This document shows positions 10,580 through 23,059 of a stretch of 64,000 bases of DNA, piece by piece. This DNA comes from Symbiodinium natans (lineage: Eukaryota > Sar > Dinophyceae > Suessiales > Symbiodiniaceae). The notes below the pieces were generated by a model. That model did not search any database. It saw only the letters and a program-made list of their open reading frames with translations, and was not told the DNA's origin. The translations under genes and the position numbers were made by a program. Location: the NCBI GenBank assembly GCA_905221605.1, contig CAJNDS010002113.1:155001-219000 (forward strand). The letters are read 5' to 3'. Within the stretch, counting starts at the first letter, position 1. Every line of letters starts with the position of its first letter.

Positions 10580-13450
10580 AAGAAAACACAGCAATTTGAA
10601 GAAAAAACAAAAAATGTAAAGCGGTTCGCATTCACCCGTCGATTTGGCCAAAGCAATGCACAGCATCAAGAAGCCTCAATTTTGTTTCTTTGCTGTTTTT
10701 TCCATCAGATTTTCATTGTAAAACCTGAATTGTTGCTGCAAATGTTTTTCATCTGTCGCTTTCAAGTTGACTTTTAAACCGGCCTGACTGTTGCCAGAGG
10801 AAAAACAGATCTGTCAAGAAATTGTTTGAACAAGAAACAAAATAACCGCCACAAACGCAGCACCAGATGGTCAAGACTTCTGAAGAACCTTAGTTCCACT
10901 CTTCCTAGAACTATATACCTCCGAGATCGGTCACAACCAATCCACTTCCAGACAAACCACCTTGTCCGGCCTTCACAGTGCACTCACCCAGCTGGTTTGA
11001 TCAGGAATCCCCACCTGCAGCAAAAGTCAGGAGGTAAAATCGAGGTTCATCCTCGCACCAGAAAAACCGCCCCTGGCCGTTTTCCTCCAAAAAGTTTTCT
11101 CACCGCACAACACTGTAAACATAACCAAAGAAACAAAGAATTTTAAAGCGCTAGAAGTGAAAATGAAAGTCCCTCTCTCTCTCCGAAGATGACATGGAAA
11201 CGCGCCAAATGTCAATTCAATTTCTACGCTCTTTTTCAACGCAAGAAAGAAGGAAGCTCTCTCTTTTCTCAAAATACAAATTCAAGAAACAAAACAAGAA
11301 ACGGAGGGTCCAGTGAAAAACGACACGGAGGAGCCCACACGGCCTGAAAAGCCATCTGGATGTTTGGCATCGCGCTGCGAACTTACAGACCTTCTCGGTC
11401 ATGAGAAAGCCTTTGGCATTCTCTTGTCAGCCATGGCGGTTTAGCTTGCGCACTTTGAGCTTGTGCCCAAAATTAGCTGCGTCCGGATCAAGGGCTTCTG
11501 TGCAGAAAACACAGGTGGCCTGTCCCAAACCCGGAAAAGAGTCTACTCTCCGCCTTGTCTCGCATTTATGATGGGCATGGAAGGCGGACGCGACCTCGCT
11601 GGAGTCTTCGCTCCAGAGCACTTGCATGTCCTGCTTGATGAAACTCCAGAAAGAAATCCAAAATTGATCAAAAAGGTGGTCAAACTTGTCAAACTGCACG
11701 TCAACAATTCTGCAAGCGAAAAGCGTGCATCCAAACCGGTGCGACCAGCAGTCTTGACTCAACCATCTCGAGGGCGCGCCGGAGCTGGATGCGGCCTCTT
11801 GTGGAATCTTCTTTGCCACCACTGTTCTGATTCGACCTTCATGCCATCGAGCTGCCATGGTTGGAGTTCGTACCATTGCAGAATCAGTCGTCAAACGACT
11901 TCAAAATCAGAAATTTGATCAAAATCAACTCCACATGCCACAGTGCAGTTCAATAATCAAAGAAAAAAGAAGACTCTCATCAGAAATGCACTCTGCAATT
12001 CCACATTCTGATTCCAAACTTGGCAAATTGAACAAACACCCTTGGAAAAAATGGGCAGCATTTCCCCAAACCCAACCTCTCCTCTGCAGGGTCATTTCCC
12101 TCCCTCCCTCACATCGGCTGAAGAAGGCGACTGTTAGGACCTCCGCCCCTCGCCTTCTTCAGCCAATGTGAAGGACAGCACAGACTTTTCAATTTTAAAA
12201 CCCACTGGAAATATCAGAAACACAAAGAATAAAAAATCCTCAGACCACTCTACAGATCTCTTGATTGCTTCAAAATTTTTCTGTTGAACAATCAAAAAAT
12301 AAATGGTGTGTTGCGACTTTTTTTTAGTTCAATTGGTGTTGTTGGCCAAAAGTGATGGTTGCATTTCTGGGCTTGATTGAAGATTTCGTCTTGTTGGCCA
12401 AAGAAAAGGTTTTCTGATTTTGAAGCTTGTCGGTTGCATGGCTCGAGTCGTGAAAAACCGAAGGTCCCTCTGGTACCTTTTCCCTTGAAAGCACGAACCC
12501 AAACCTATCTCAACCAAGTGCGGACACGCTCTTTTTCACTCGCAGGCCTTGAACCACAAGTCACGAAGTGCGCAAACTAAACGAATTCACATGTGAGCTT
12601 AAACTCAGCTTCAGAACAAAGTTCCTACACACTGCACACTCACTCAAAGTAGCGTATTGGGCAAAAACATACTCGTATGATTTCCTAGGGAAATCATCGA
12701 GGCAAAAACCATCGAGGATGGGATCATAAAGATTCCCAATCACTCCGAAGCAAAACAACTCTATACAAGCTGATCCAAAACGTGACAAAACCATCAATGA
12801 TCAGCCACGATCTTCCACCCCCCGCATTTTGCTGAGGGTTCACGCCAAAGATCCAAAGTCCAAGCACAGCTCGGCACTTCAACACTAAGGGGATGCCCTG
12901 GCCACATTCCCTTGGTGCGTACTCGCCACCAAAGCGAAACAACCGACACACCAGCCGATCTTTGACATAAAACTTAAACTCATGCAAGATCCCACCATAA
13001 GGCAGGTTGTCCTGGGTCCAATTGGTACCCAAGAGTTCGTTGTCCAAACTCGTGACAAACGAATTCAACTTGCATCCTCCTGCACTAGACAAGGTTGTCT
13101 TGGAAGGTCTCCAAGAGTTCGTGGTGACAAACACGTTAAAACAAATTCATGCAAGTCTCAGGCTCACCCACTCTCAGTACACGACCTCGACGTAGTCATA
13201 GCCTTCAATCTCGCAAACTCCAGGAAAGAACCCAAAAAACGTTGGCACCAACATGGCGACAGGTACAAAAAACAAACCAAGACACGCTTGCAGCAATCAG
13301 AATCTTTGCGAAGTGGGCCGTCCATACCCATTCCTTGAATCATCTTCACCTTGCTGCTTCCATCAAGCGAAAACATGCACCATGGCGACTCGGATGCCAT
13401 GGCGTCCCTCAAACGGTTGACTCAAACGGCTGCGGGGCATCGTCTTCACC
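10580..13450. other. 2.9 kb without a recognised gene
   Basis: Contains moderately long open frames on both strands (for example minus 11,427-11,894 and minus 12,724-13,134). No family was recognised. The minus orientation of the neighbouring mobile remnants suggests decayed element DNA. Confidence 0.35.
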
Positions 13451-13454
13451 CACC

Positions 13455-14075
13455 TCAATCCATGTCCTCGCCGTCCATATCATCCTTCTTTTCTTCCTCA
13501 AATTTCTCCTTCGCAGCATCTTTCTTTTCCACATCAGTATCATCCTGCGATGACCGGCTAGGCTCGGATGTTTTCCTTTCTTGCAACATCCTTTCCAGGT
13601 CCGCGATGCTCAGATTCGCACGCACTTGCTCGGCGATTTGCGCGATCATGGCAGCGTCCATGACGGCGCACTGACACGGGAGATCTTCTCGAGCCTTCCC
13701 GCTGCTATCCGGCACGTCGGTTCAGCTGCTGAAGGACATCGAGCGAATTATAGCCCAAAGGCTTTGACGCAAGACTGCACCAAGATCATGCGCATGTGCA
13801 AGGTGTGTCAAGGTCACATGGTGGTGGTGAAGAACATCCTGCTGGGGGCTGAAGCTGTGGAGTTATTCCTCAGAAGCGCGCCGGTGACGCTCCACAGAAG
13901 GGTCACAGACGCTGCCTTCTTAGTTGGGAAACACTTCAGAACCCAATCCGACCCAACTGGTCAACTTCTTCATCCAGGTCAGGAAGCCAAGCGCTTCTGA
14001 AATGCGATCCTTCGTGACGAAAAGTCAATGGTCGGCAAAACTGGGCAACCACTTTTCTGATCGGGCATCTCTTCA
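13455..14075 (-). pseudogene. Gag-like copia retrotransposon fragment (minus copy)
   Basis: On the minus strand, 14,075 to about 13,920 encodes a stretch that includes EALGFLTWM and KLTSWV. The same sequence occurs in the opposite orientation at 31,549-31,700, a pair of inverted dispersed copies. Downstream in the minus sense, 13,715-13,455 is an 86-codon frame starting MDAAMIAQIAEQVRANL and ending in a strongly acidic tail (EEEKKDDMDGEDMD). The partner copy sits 0.9 kb upstream of a Ty1/copia reverse-transcriptase/RNase H region, so I read this as the gag end of a copia-like element. No intact pol is present here. Confidence 0.45.
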
Positions 14076-14126
14076 GGTTGCGATTCAAGACAGCTATCCA
14101 GGCAGCTGTTTTTTTTCATGAACACG

Positions 14127-14475
14127 CAAATCACATCAATCACATCACATCACATCACCATCACCATCACCATCACCATCACCATCACCATCACCATCAC
14201 CATCACCATCACCACATCACATCACAGCACATCACATCACATCACCTCACTATGACATCACATCACATCACATCATATCACATCACCTCACCATCACATC
14301 ACATCACATCACATCACATCACATCACATCACATCACATCACATCACATCACATCACATTCACATCGCATTTATATTCACATTCACATCACGTCACGTCA
14401 CGTCACATCACATCACATCACCACAGTCATCACATCAATCATCAATCATGTCACATCACATCACATCATCACATC
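14127..14475. repeat. CAT/ATCAC microsatellite
   Basis: (CATCAC)n and (ATCAC)n in tandem, including a pure (CAC-CAT)n core at about 14,157-14,213. One frame encodes a long poly-His run, which is a by-product of the repeat. Confidence 0.95.
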
Positions 14476-15879
14476 ACCAAATCAAAAAAATCAGTCATCC
14501 CAATCTCTTCGGACTTCAGACTCTGGACCCTGGATCCAGGTTTTCCGTGCAGGATCAGTGCCGAAGGACCCATTTCTAACCAAGAAATGGATGAGACTTG
14601 TGGAGAAAGATGGTGTTGCCTTTAGCTGTGCACACTGAAACACTGAAACGCTGAAACGCTGCAACGCTGAATAAGCTGCCCCACCGGTCCGGTCCGGCCC
14701 TGCCCGGCTCAGAAATCATGATTTGTTTTTTTTTCGTTGGATTGGTTGAATTGGTTTCCGACTCTTCAAAATTTCTTCCCCGATGGCCTGTTTGCCTCAG
14801 GATTGCTTCGCGAAGTGGTTTGGCTCTTACGAACGCGCCCGGCTGTCTTGCGCACGAAAGCCCTTCACGAAAGTTTTTGTCCCCGTTCATCACGAAATTG
14901 CCCCCCGGCACGAAAGCTCACGAAAGCTGAGCAATCAAGAAAATCAAATGTTTAAAGCCGTTCTGCGCCGGGCCGGGCCGGACCACGCATCATGACGTAA
15001 GTGCGCCGTAACACAACACTACAGTGTTCAAGGCTCAAGCCCCTGAAATGGCCCTGAAAGAGTTTGTGTCAAATCCTCAAATCATTTCCCTTCTGCAACA
15101 CTCAAAGAGATTTCGATCGATTCTCTGATTCCCTTTAACAAGGCGCTGGAGGAATGGTTAAAAGTGCTGAAGAAGAATACATATGGCAATAAAAATCAAT
15201 TGTGTACAATACATGTGTGCGAATTGCTCAAGCGTGTGATTAACAAAGAAAGAAAGAAAGATATTGTGTCTATATATGTTGAAAGAAGCATGGATGGAAT
15301 TTTTCACGGGAACCGACGAACCCGTTTTGAAAGAAACAGTAAATAATTTTTTTTTAGAATTTGCTTTGGAGTTTTGCTCACACGAGGAAGCAGAGGTGGA
15401 CATGAACGTGGAAGTTCCATGCGCCGGGCGCGGCGTCTGGAGCGGCGAAATTTTTAACAAGAAAAAGAAGGAAACGCGCGCGCCTGGAGCGGCAACGGGC
15501 GGAGCCCTTCACCTTAAGCCAGAAGCCTTCGTGTTACTGTGTTCTGAAGACGTGCTTGGAAAGCAACCAACCACTGGAGTCTTGAGACCGAAAGCACAAG
15601 CACATCCCCAAGACTGTCCAAAGCACCCGCTCCTCCAGAGGCGTCTCAAAAAAAACGGTGCCCAGCAAACCTGCCGCTTCAAAGGCTGCGTCTGATGAAG
15701 ATGGCACCTGGCAGCTGAAGTTCTGACCCTTTCGACGATCAACAACAACGAAACACGCAGCAACCTCTCAACCATCAACCCGCCTTGACCTGGGACAAGC
15801 AACTCTGCTGAAACAAACCAAACCCACACAGCCGATCTTCCTTGGCGCAAGCAGGCGGGCTTTGGTACCATTGGTTTCT
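14476..15879. other. Stretch without a recognised gene
   Basis: Contains repeated words CACGAAAGC and GAACGCG around 14,820-14,930, an AT-rich part at 15,160-15,360, and a short plus-strand frame (15,264-15,695) with no recognisable domain. Confidence 0.35.
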
Positions 15880-15900
15880 GATCTTGTCGAAAAACAACTC
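15880..15900. repeat. Left 21-bp boundary repeat of the 11.5-kb repeat block
   Basis: A 21-bp word beginning GATCTTGTCGAAAAAC is repeated exactly at 27,399-27,419. After a 4-bp insertion (ACTC) in the left copy, a further TGTGCA is shared. The two copies bracket the GC-rich repeat block. This would fit a target-site duplication or the scar of a recombination. Confidence 0.7.
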
Positions 15901-16101
15901 ACTCTGTGCAGGCGGCATACCCTTTGGGGGGTGCTAAGGCGGCTTGGCTTAGGCTACTCCTCTTTGGCAATTGTGCGGCAGTGTGTGTAGGCCACTCCAC
16001 TTTGGGAGGCAATAGGCGTGGCGGCGATTGCAGTGGCGGCGATTGCAGAAAGTGCAGAGAGTTTGGCATCGTGATGCGTAGGGCGAGGGTGGGCGGGCGG
16101 G

Positions 16102-16222
16102 AAAAGCTCACGATCTATGCAAGGCCCCAACTCACAGGGTTAGGTCAGGGCCAGCTGAGCCAAGAGCCAGCTGGGCAAGGGCAAACATGGGAGGTCATAA
16201 TTCATGCGTGTCAAAACACCTG
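16102..16222 (+). repeat. 121-bp direct repeat, left copy
   Basis: Begins AAAAGCTCACGATCTATGC and ends CAAAACACCTG. The copy at 27,277-27,397 is the same length, with two mismatches seen by eye. Both copies are near the ends of the 15.9-27.4 kb block. Confidence 0.9.
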
Positions 16223-16779
16223 GGACAACAAAAACCCAGTGCGTTCAGACAACGCACACTGCAAGACCTAACCCTAGTTGGGGAAGAAAGGGTAGTGCGA
16301 CACCCCTAGATCCCAAGACCCTGCGGGAGGGGGACTAGGGGAAACAACGCCCAACCCTATGCGCACTGTCCTTTTCACGGGTGCTGCTCTGGGCGAGTTG
16401 GCATCAGGCCGGCGGCCCCTTAGGCGAGGCCTCCAGGCCTGATAGGCGGCATACCCCCACTTTTTGCGGCCCAGGGCAGACCAGTGAAGTTAAGGCCAGG
16501 CATTCCCCCCGCGTGTGGTCTGACTTAGGCTTGCGCAGGGGACGCTATGTCAAGGAGGCTCTGGCTCCACGGCGTACTGGCAGAGGCCAGGGTGACTTCA
16601 TGTGCCGACTTTTGCAGGTGTGAGTTCTGGGGGCTACGGCTGAGGTGGCTCTGTCAAATCGTGCGCGTGGGCTTCACTGGCACGTTCTTGCACGAATTCA
16701 AGCAGTTGTCCTGCGTCATGTTGTTGGACGTGCCGCGGGGCGCCATCTCTCAGGGCAAGAGTGCGTGATGGGCGGGAGC

Positions 16780-17910
16780 AAAATAGCACAGATGGCATCG
16801 CTGTGCGTCGCACGTGTGTCGTCATGAGCCCCCCAAGAACTCAGGCAAGATGGCCGGGCTGGCATCGCGGGCCGCGCACGCGAACGCTAGGGCGATTTTC
16901 CTGAGCAGTGGCTGGACCATTGGTGCCTGTCAGTTTTGAGGCTCCTTGCGATTGCGCAGATTGCCTCAGATGTTTTGAGACTTCACCTCATGGCCAAAGG
17001 ACGGGCGTCTATGCTAAGGCTGCTAAGGAGTGGTGGCGAAAGCACAGAGGCACAGATGGCATCGCTGTGTGCAGCGTGTGGGCAGTGTCATCCCAAACCC
17101 AAAAACTCAGGCCAGATGGCCGGGCTGGCGTCGCGGGCCGCGCGCGCGAACGCTAGAGCGATTGTCCTAAGCAGTGGCTGGACCATTGGTGCCTGACAGT
17201 TTTGAGGCTCCTTGTGATTGCACAGGTTGCCTCAAATGATTTGAGACTTCACCTCATGGCCAATGGACAGGCGTCTATGCTAAGGCTGCTAAGAAGTGGT
17301 GGCAAAAACACACAGGCACACATGGCATCGCTGTGTGCAGTGCGGTAAGTGTCATCCTAAACCCCCTGAGAGCTCAGGCCAGCTGGCCGGGCTGGCGTCG
17401 CGGGCCGCGCGCGGGAACGCTAGGGTGATTTTCCCAAGCAGTGGCTGGACCATTGGTGCCTGACAGTTTTGAGGCTCCTTATGATTGCGCAGATTGCCTC
17501 AAATGTTTTGAGACTTCACCTCATGGCCAATGGATGGGCATTTATGCGAAGGCTGCAAGGAGCGGTGGCAAAAACACATAGGCACAGATGGCATCGCTGT
17601 GTGCAGCGCGTGGGCAGTGTCATCCCAAACCCCCCCAAGAGCTCAGGCAAGATGACGATGCTGGCGTCGCGGGCCGCGCACGCGCGCTAGGGCGATTTTC
17701 CTACGCAGTGGCTGGACTGTTGGTGCCTGACAATTTTGAAGCCCCTTGTGATTGCACAGATGTCTCAAAAGCTTTGAGACTACACCTCATGGCCAAGGGA
17801 CAGGCTTTGGGCGATGCTTTCCTGCGCTCCTGCCCGTTGCGCAGATGTCTGAAAAGTTTTGAGACTTTTCCTCACTGCCCATGGGCGTCGCGTGTTCAGC
17901 TGAGATAGGC
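16780..17910. repeat. Tandem array, about 265-bp unit, four copies
   Basis: The word GATGGCATCGCTGTG or a close variant recurs at 16,791, 17,055, 17,321 and 17,587, giving periods of 264-266 bp. Each unit also contains GCTGGCGTCGCGGGCCGCGC and TTTTGAGGCTCCTT. A related array of about 270-bp units lies at 23.06-24.6 kb. Confidence 0.9.
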
Positions 17911-20480
17911 CCTCCTTGGGGCTGCGGCCCAAGGCTTCAGGCCAAGGGAAAGGCTTGGCTCCCTTGATGTGATGCTTCAGGCCGAAGGCAGAGAGACTGG
18001 CGTGGCTCCTGGTGGCTGCGGGCTGAGCCGGAGAGCGGGCCGCTGGCGAAGATGAAGGCTTGGCCCCCCTGGGGGCTGCAGGCTAAAGCTGGTGGCTAAG
18101 ATTGAAAGCGAGAGAGTGTCCTCCTTGAGGCTGCCGCTCCGTGGCCGGCGGCCAAGATAGCTATATAGCTGTTTGGCCTGCCTTGAGGTTGCGGCTTCAA
18201 GCCAAAGGCCGAAGGCTAGGATAGCGGCTTGAGGTTGCGGCTTCCAGATGAAGGCTAAGACATGGGTCCGGCCCCTTGAGACTGCGGCTCAGCTAGGGGC
18301 TGCGGGCTAAGGCTGACGGCGAAAACGCGGGCTTGTTCTCTTTGAGGCGTCCGCATAAGGCGGAAGGGCTAGGAATACTGCTTGTTCGGCCCCCCTTGAG
18401 GTTGCGGCTTCAAGCTGAAGGCCAAGATAAGCCCCCCGGGACTGTGCCCAACTGGGGGCTGCGGGCAGGGTGAAAACGCGGGCTTATGCGGCTCACCTGG
18501 GGGCTGCGGGCTGAGGCTAAAAGCGAAGACGTAAGTTTGTCCTCCGTGAGTCTTCCCCTTATTAGTAGTGCCAGTGATGCGGCTCGGCTGTGAAGAGGGC
18601 TTGGCCGCTTCTTAGCTGGGGAGGCTGGGCAGATTCTTGGCGAGCTCTGAGGCTGTGGCCTGAAGAGAGGGGAGTGGCCAACATACGAGGCCAGGCCCTG
18701 GGCTCGTCAGCCTGTCGGCTACGATACTAGTGGTGAACGTTTTTTGGCGTGGCTCGCGCAGCTGTCAGGCTTGGGCGTCCTGGCTTGCTGGCGCCGGGCA
18801 GATCCGAGTTCTATACGCCTCCGTGCAATGGGTCTGGTGTGCGAGGAGGCGAGGAAGCAGGCTGGAGCTGTCAGGGCAGGCACGAGCTGTCAGAGCATCT
18901 TGGGGAGCATGTCGCCCTCAGCGGAGGGACGAGGTTGATGCAAAGGGCTGCGCGTTTGCGAGGAACGCAGGCTGGGCTTGGCGCGTTCATGGCCCAGGCC
19001 GCAGGTTGAGATGAGGGCTGACTCGCTTGAGGCTGCGGCCCAAATCTTCAGGCCAGATGAAAAGTTTTGGCTTCTGGGCTCGCCTGACGGTTGCGGGCTG
19101 AGGCGGAAGGCGAATATAAGCTCTTGGCCCCTTTTGACGCTGCCGCAACATGCTGAAGGCTAGGATGGAGGCCTGGCCCCCCTTCATTTTACGGCCTACC
19201 ACCGGCGGCTTACAGACAAGTTGGCTAAGAGCACGGCTTGGTCTTTGGAGGCTTCGGTCCAGGGCTTCAGGCCACATTCGAAGCTTTGGCTTCCACTGGC
19301 TGCTGCTACGGGCGAAGGCTGGGAGGCTTGGCTCGCCCGGCAGGCTGGGCTGAAACTAAAAGCGAAAGCGACGCTCAGGGCTTGGCCTTTTCGAGGCTGC
19401 CCCCAAGCGAGGAGAAACTGCTTGGCTCCCTTTGAGGTAGGAAGGCGTGGCCACCTTTGAGAATGAGATAAAGGCTTTGGCCCCCTGAGACTGCGGCTCC
19501 TTGAGGGTTGCGGGCTGAGGCTCTGCGCGAAGACGCGGGCTTGTCCTCCTTGAGGCTGCCGCTTAGGGCCGAGGGCTCACAGACCTGCTTGGCTCCTCTT
19601 GTGGTTGTGGTTTCAGGCACGGGGCGTTTGGCCCTCAACTGGACTTTGCGGGCTGCGGCTGAGCGTGAAAATGTGCATGGGCTTGTACTCCCCGTGCGGT
19701 TGCGGCCAAGATAAATGCGGGCCCCCCTGAGATTGCGGCTCAACGGGGGCTGTGGTTAGGCGTCCGCTTAGGGCAAAAGGCTAAGACAACGCCTGCTCGG
19801 CCCGCCCTCCAGGTTGTGGGCTGAGGCTGAAGGCGAGGAGCGGCTATTCCTCCTCGAGGCTACCTCTGTTGGGCGAAGGTCATCCTAGCCCTCCTTGAGG
19901 TTGCGGCTTCGGGTTGAAAGCCAAGAACAAGATTTTGGCCTCCCTGAGACTGCGCGGCTCAACGGGGGAGTACGGGCTGAGGATGAAGTCGAAGGTACGG
20001 GTTTGTCCTCCTGAGGCTGCCGCTCAAGGCTGCCGCTTCAAGCTGAAGGCCAAGATAAAGGCTGATGAAGGCTTTAGCTCCGGCTCAACGGGGCTGCGGG
20101 CTGAGGCTGAAGGCGAAGACGCAGGCCTGTCTTCCAGTTAAGGCCTACGACCCTGCTTGGCCCTCCTTGAGGTTGCGGCTTGAAGCTGAGGACCAAGATG
20201 AAGGCGTCGACCCCGTCGACTGTGGGCGGCGGGCTGAGGCAGAAGGCGAAAAATGCGGGCTTGTCTTTGCAAGGTGCGCTTCGGGCGCGGGTTTCGGCTT
20301 TGGTCCCCCTGGGAGCGCGGCTCCACCGGGGGCTGCGGGCTGAGGCTGAGGGCGAAGGCGTGGGCTTGTCCTCTTCGAGGCTCTGGCTTACAGCCGAAGG
20401 CTAAACGCGTCCAGCACAATGGCTTGGCTCCCTGAAGGTTAAGTGGCATTTTGAGTTAGCTCGCCTGGGCTGCTGGCAGA
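17911..20480. repeat. GC-rich degenerate repeat field
   Basis: About 2.6 kb dominated by variants of GAGGCTGCGGCTT, GGGCTGAGGCTGAAGG and GCCAAGAT, spaced irregularly every 60-120 bp. Stop-free frames are frequent because of the composition. No protein domain is seen. Confidence 0.75.
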
Positions 20481-21650
20481 GTCGACGAAACGGGCTTGGG
20501 TGCTTTGGGGCTGCGGCGACAGCGCGGATTCAGCCGACGGCGGATGCAGGAGGAGCGGCTGCACTGCTCATGCGCAAGAGCGCAACAAAAGAAGAAAAAA
20601 CAAATCTGCATTTAGTTGGTCAGTTCGTGGGCAACTCCATAGTGAAGAACTCCGCGACGAGGAAGTGAACTGCACCTGGCGAGCGGGGCTGCTAATCCTA
20701 GCATGGTCCTACGGGCTGGGCTGTCGGCGTGTGGCCAGGGAAGGTTTTGCCTGGCAGGAGGCTGGTGAGAGGGCTGAGAGAGCTAAATTCTCTGGAGGAT
20801 GCTGCATCAGCAAACGCAAGGGCAAGTGAAGCGGCTACTTCATGCGCAAATCGGCCACAAAACTTTTGCATATGAGCAAACTGGTCTCAAGCAGGCATGC
20901 GAGGTAGCGTGTGCTCATGGGCAGCGTCATCCTGAAGAGCTCCACGACGAAGTTGTTGGATGTACCTGGCGAGCGGGGCTGCTACTCCTAGTGCTGTCCA
21001 GGAACACACGGGCAGTTGCGCCTTATGGTAGGCAAGCGTGCCTTGAACACCCACAGAGGACATGTGGACGTGTTGGAGGCGTTGCCGGGCTGGGCCAGCT
21101 CCAACTACAATAGGCCCTCCGAACTCGGAGGTGCTTTGTCCCGAAGATCGAGGAGAAGGTGCAGTCTTTGGACTGAGGCATAGGCGTTTGGGCATGAGAG
21201 AAGATGGCTCGGCGTTGGCTGTAGCACCAGCGCGAGTCCGAGACGGAGCGCGAAACTATGGCAGGCGGGGCACGCTAAACGCGGGCGTGAGGCAAGCCCC
21301 AGGGCCGCCGAGGATGTAGCTTTTGGCGAACTACAGCGAGGCAGCCACAATCAGCGCTCTCACGAGGGAAGGCTTGGCCTTTGCGGCGCAGATTGCCTGT
21401 AGGACGGCGGCAGTGCGGAGGCAGTGGAGACTGAGCTGGCTGCCTTCGCTGCGCAAATTGCCAGTACGGTCTATAGGCCATCTGAAGCGATTGTGCTTTT
21501 CCTGAGAAAACGGCTTGGGCCTTGGTGGCGCAGATTGCCTGCGCAAGAGGCGAATGCGCTTCCCCCGAAGATGGTCTTCCGACTCAGGCAGAGGCAGCTG
21601 GGCAGAACTCCAGCGTGAGTCCGAGGCGGACCACCAGTACGCAGGGCATG
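20481..21650. repeat. Diverged repeats of about 300 bp
   Basis: A segment at 20,630-20,710 recurs at about 20,930-21,000, sharing CACCTGGCGAGCGGGGCTGC or a close variant. The remainder has the words GCGCAGATTGCC and CGAGGC repeated. No gene recognised. Confidence 0.6.
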
Positions 21651-21758
21651 TCTAAACGTGGGCACGGGGCGAACCCAATGGCATCTGAGCACACCGCTGT
21701 TGGCAAGCAAATATGTGCCTAGAGCCAGGCACGCAGGCGTAGGCGGCTGGGCAAAAAC

Positions 21759-22790
21759 GTGGGCTTTTGCGGTGAGGCAGAGGCAATAAATAGGCAGCTG
21801 GGAAAAAACTCCAGCGTGAGCCCGAAGCGGACCATCAATCGGGCGGAATCTTTCGATTCAGGCATAGGCGGCTGGGCAAAGCTGCAGCGTAGGTCCGAGG
21901 CGGACGACGAAACTATGACATGCAGGGCATGTCTATACGTGGGCGCATGTCCAGGCGTGGACATAGGATAAGCCCGGCGGCAGGAGCAGTGCGCTTGCGA
22001 GGGGAAGGCAGAATCTTCCGATTCAGGCATAGGCGGCTGGGCAAGTTCCAGCGTGAGTCCGAAGCGGACCACGAGTCTATGACATGCAGGGCATGTCTAG
22101 ACGTGGGCCTGAGAACAGGCCCGGCGAAGGCGAGCAGCGCGCTTGCGAGAAGAAACAGAGACGTGGGCTTTTGCGGTGAGGCAGAGGCAATAAATAGGCA
22201 GCTGGGAAAAAACTCCAGCGTGAGCCCGAAGCGGACCATCAATCGGGCGGAATCTTTCGATTCAGGCATAGGCGGCTGGGCAAAGCTGCAGCGTAGGTCC
22301 GAGGCGGACGACGAAACTATGACATGCAGGGCATGTCTATACGTGGGCGCATGTCCAGGCGTGGACATAGGATAAGCCCGGCGGCAGGAGCAGTGCGCTT
22401 GCGAGGGGAAGGCAGAATCTTCCGATTCAGGCATAGGCGGCTGGGCAAGTTCCAGCGTGAGTCCGAAGCGGACCACGAGTCTATGACACGCAGGGCATGT
22501 CTAGACGTGGGCCTATACGAACAAGCCCGGCAAAAACGAGCAGCGCGCTTGCGAGAAGAAACAGAGGCATGGGCTTTTGCGGCGAGGCATAGGCAATTAA
22601 TAGGCAGCTGGGAAAAAAACTCCAGCGTGAGTCCGAGGCGGACCTTCAATCGGGCGGAATCTTTCGATTCAGGCATAAGCGGCTGGACAAAGCTCCAGCG
22701 TAAGTCCGAGGCGGACCACGAAACTATGACACGCAGGGCATGTCTATATGTGGGCCTGACATAGGCCCTACGAGACAAGCAGCGCGCTTG
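21759..22790. repeat. 404-bp tandem repeat, about 2.5 copies
   Basis: GTGGGCTTTTGCGGTGAGG occurs at 21,759 and 22,163, and a variant occurs at about 22,568, giving a period near 404 bp. The first two copies are almost identical. Each unit has two related halves that share TTCAGGCATAGGCGGCTGG and GACACGCAGGGCATGTCTA or variants. The unit length is not a multiple of three, so the long minus-strand open frames through it change phase from copy to copy and are unlikely to be protein. Confidence 0.9.
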
Positions 22791-23059
22791 CTCCAATGCA
22801 TGCCATTCCCTTGTGGGGGATTCGTTGCAGGAGGGGTCTGGGCATCCCGTTGCTGCCCAGATCGCACGCTGGGCGCTGTGAGTCCCTCCGAGGCAAAGGC
22901 CTAAGTACGTCTGTGCATTTCGTAAGATGTCAGAGTTGGCGTACACAGGCCTCTTCAGGGTCAAGGGACGGGCTTGACCGCATCTCTCGGGGCAACAACG
23001 CATGAGAAGTGGCGGTCAAATGCCTAGGCATGGACGGCGTTGGGCGGGCGCCATCCTAA

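Noticed and set aside
14078..14638. 186-codon frame with a long poly-His run
   Set aside because: It is the translation of the CATCAC microsatellite and has no supporting flanking sequence.
22317..23003. Long minus-strand open frames (187 and 228 codons) at 21.9-23.0 kb
   Set aside because: They run through the 404-bp tandem repeat, whose length is not divisible by three. Homologous copies are read in different frames.
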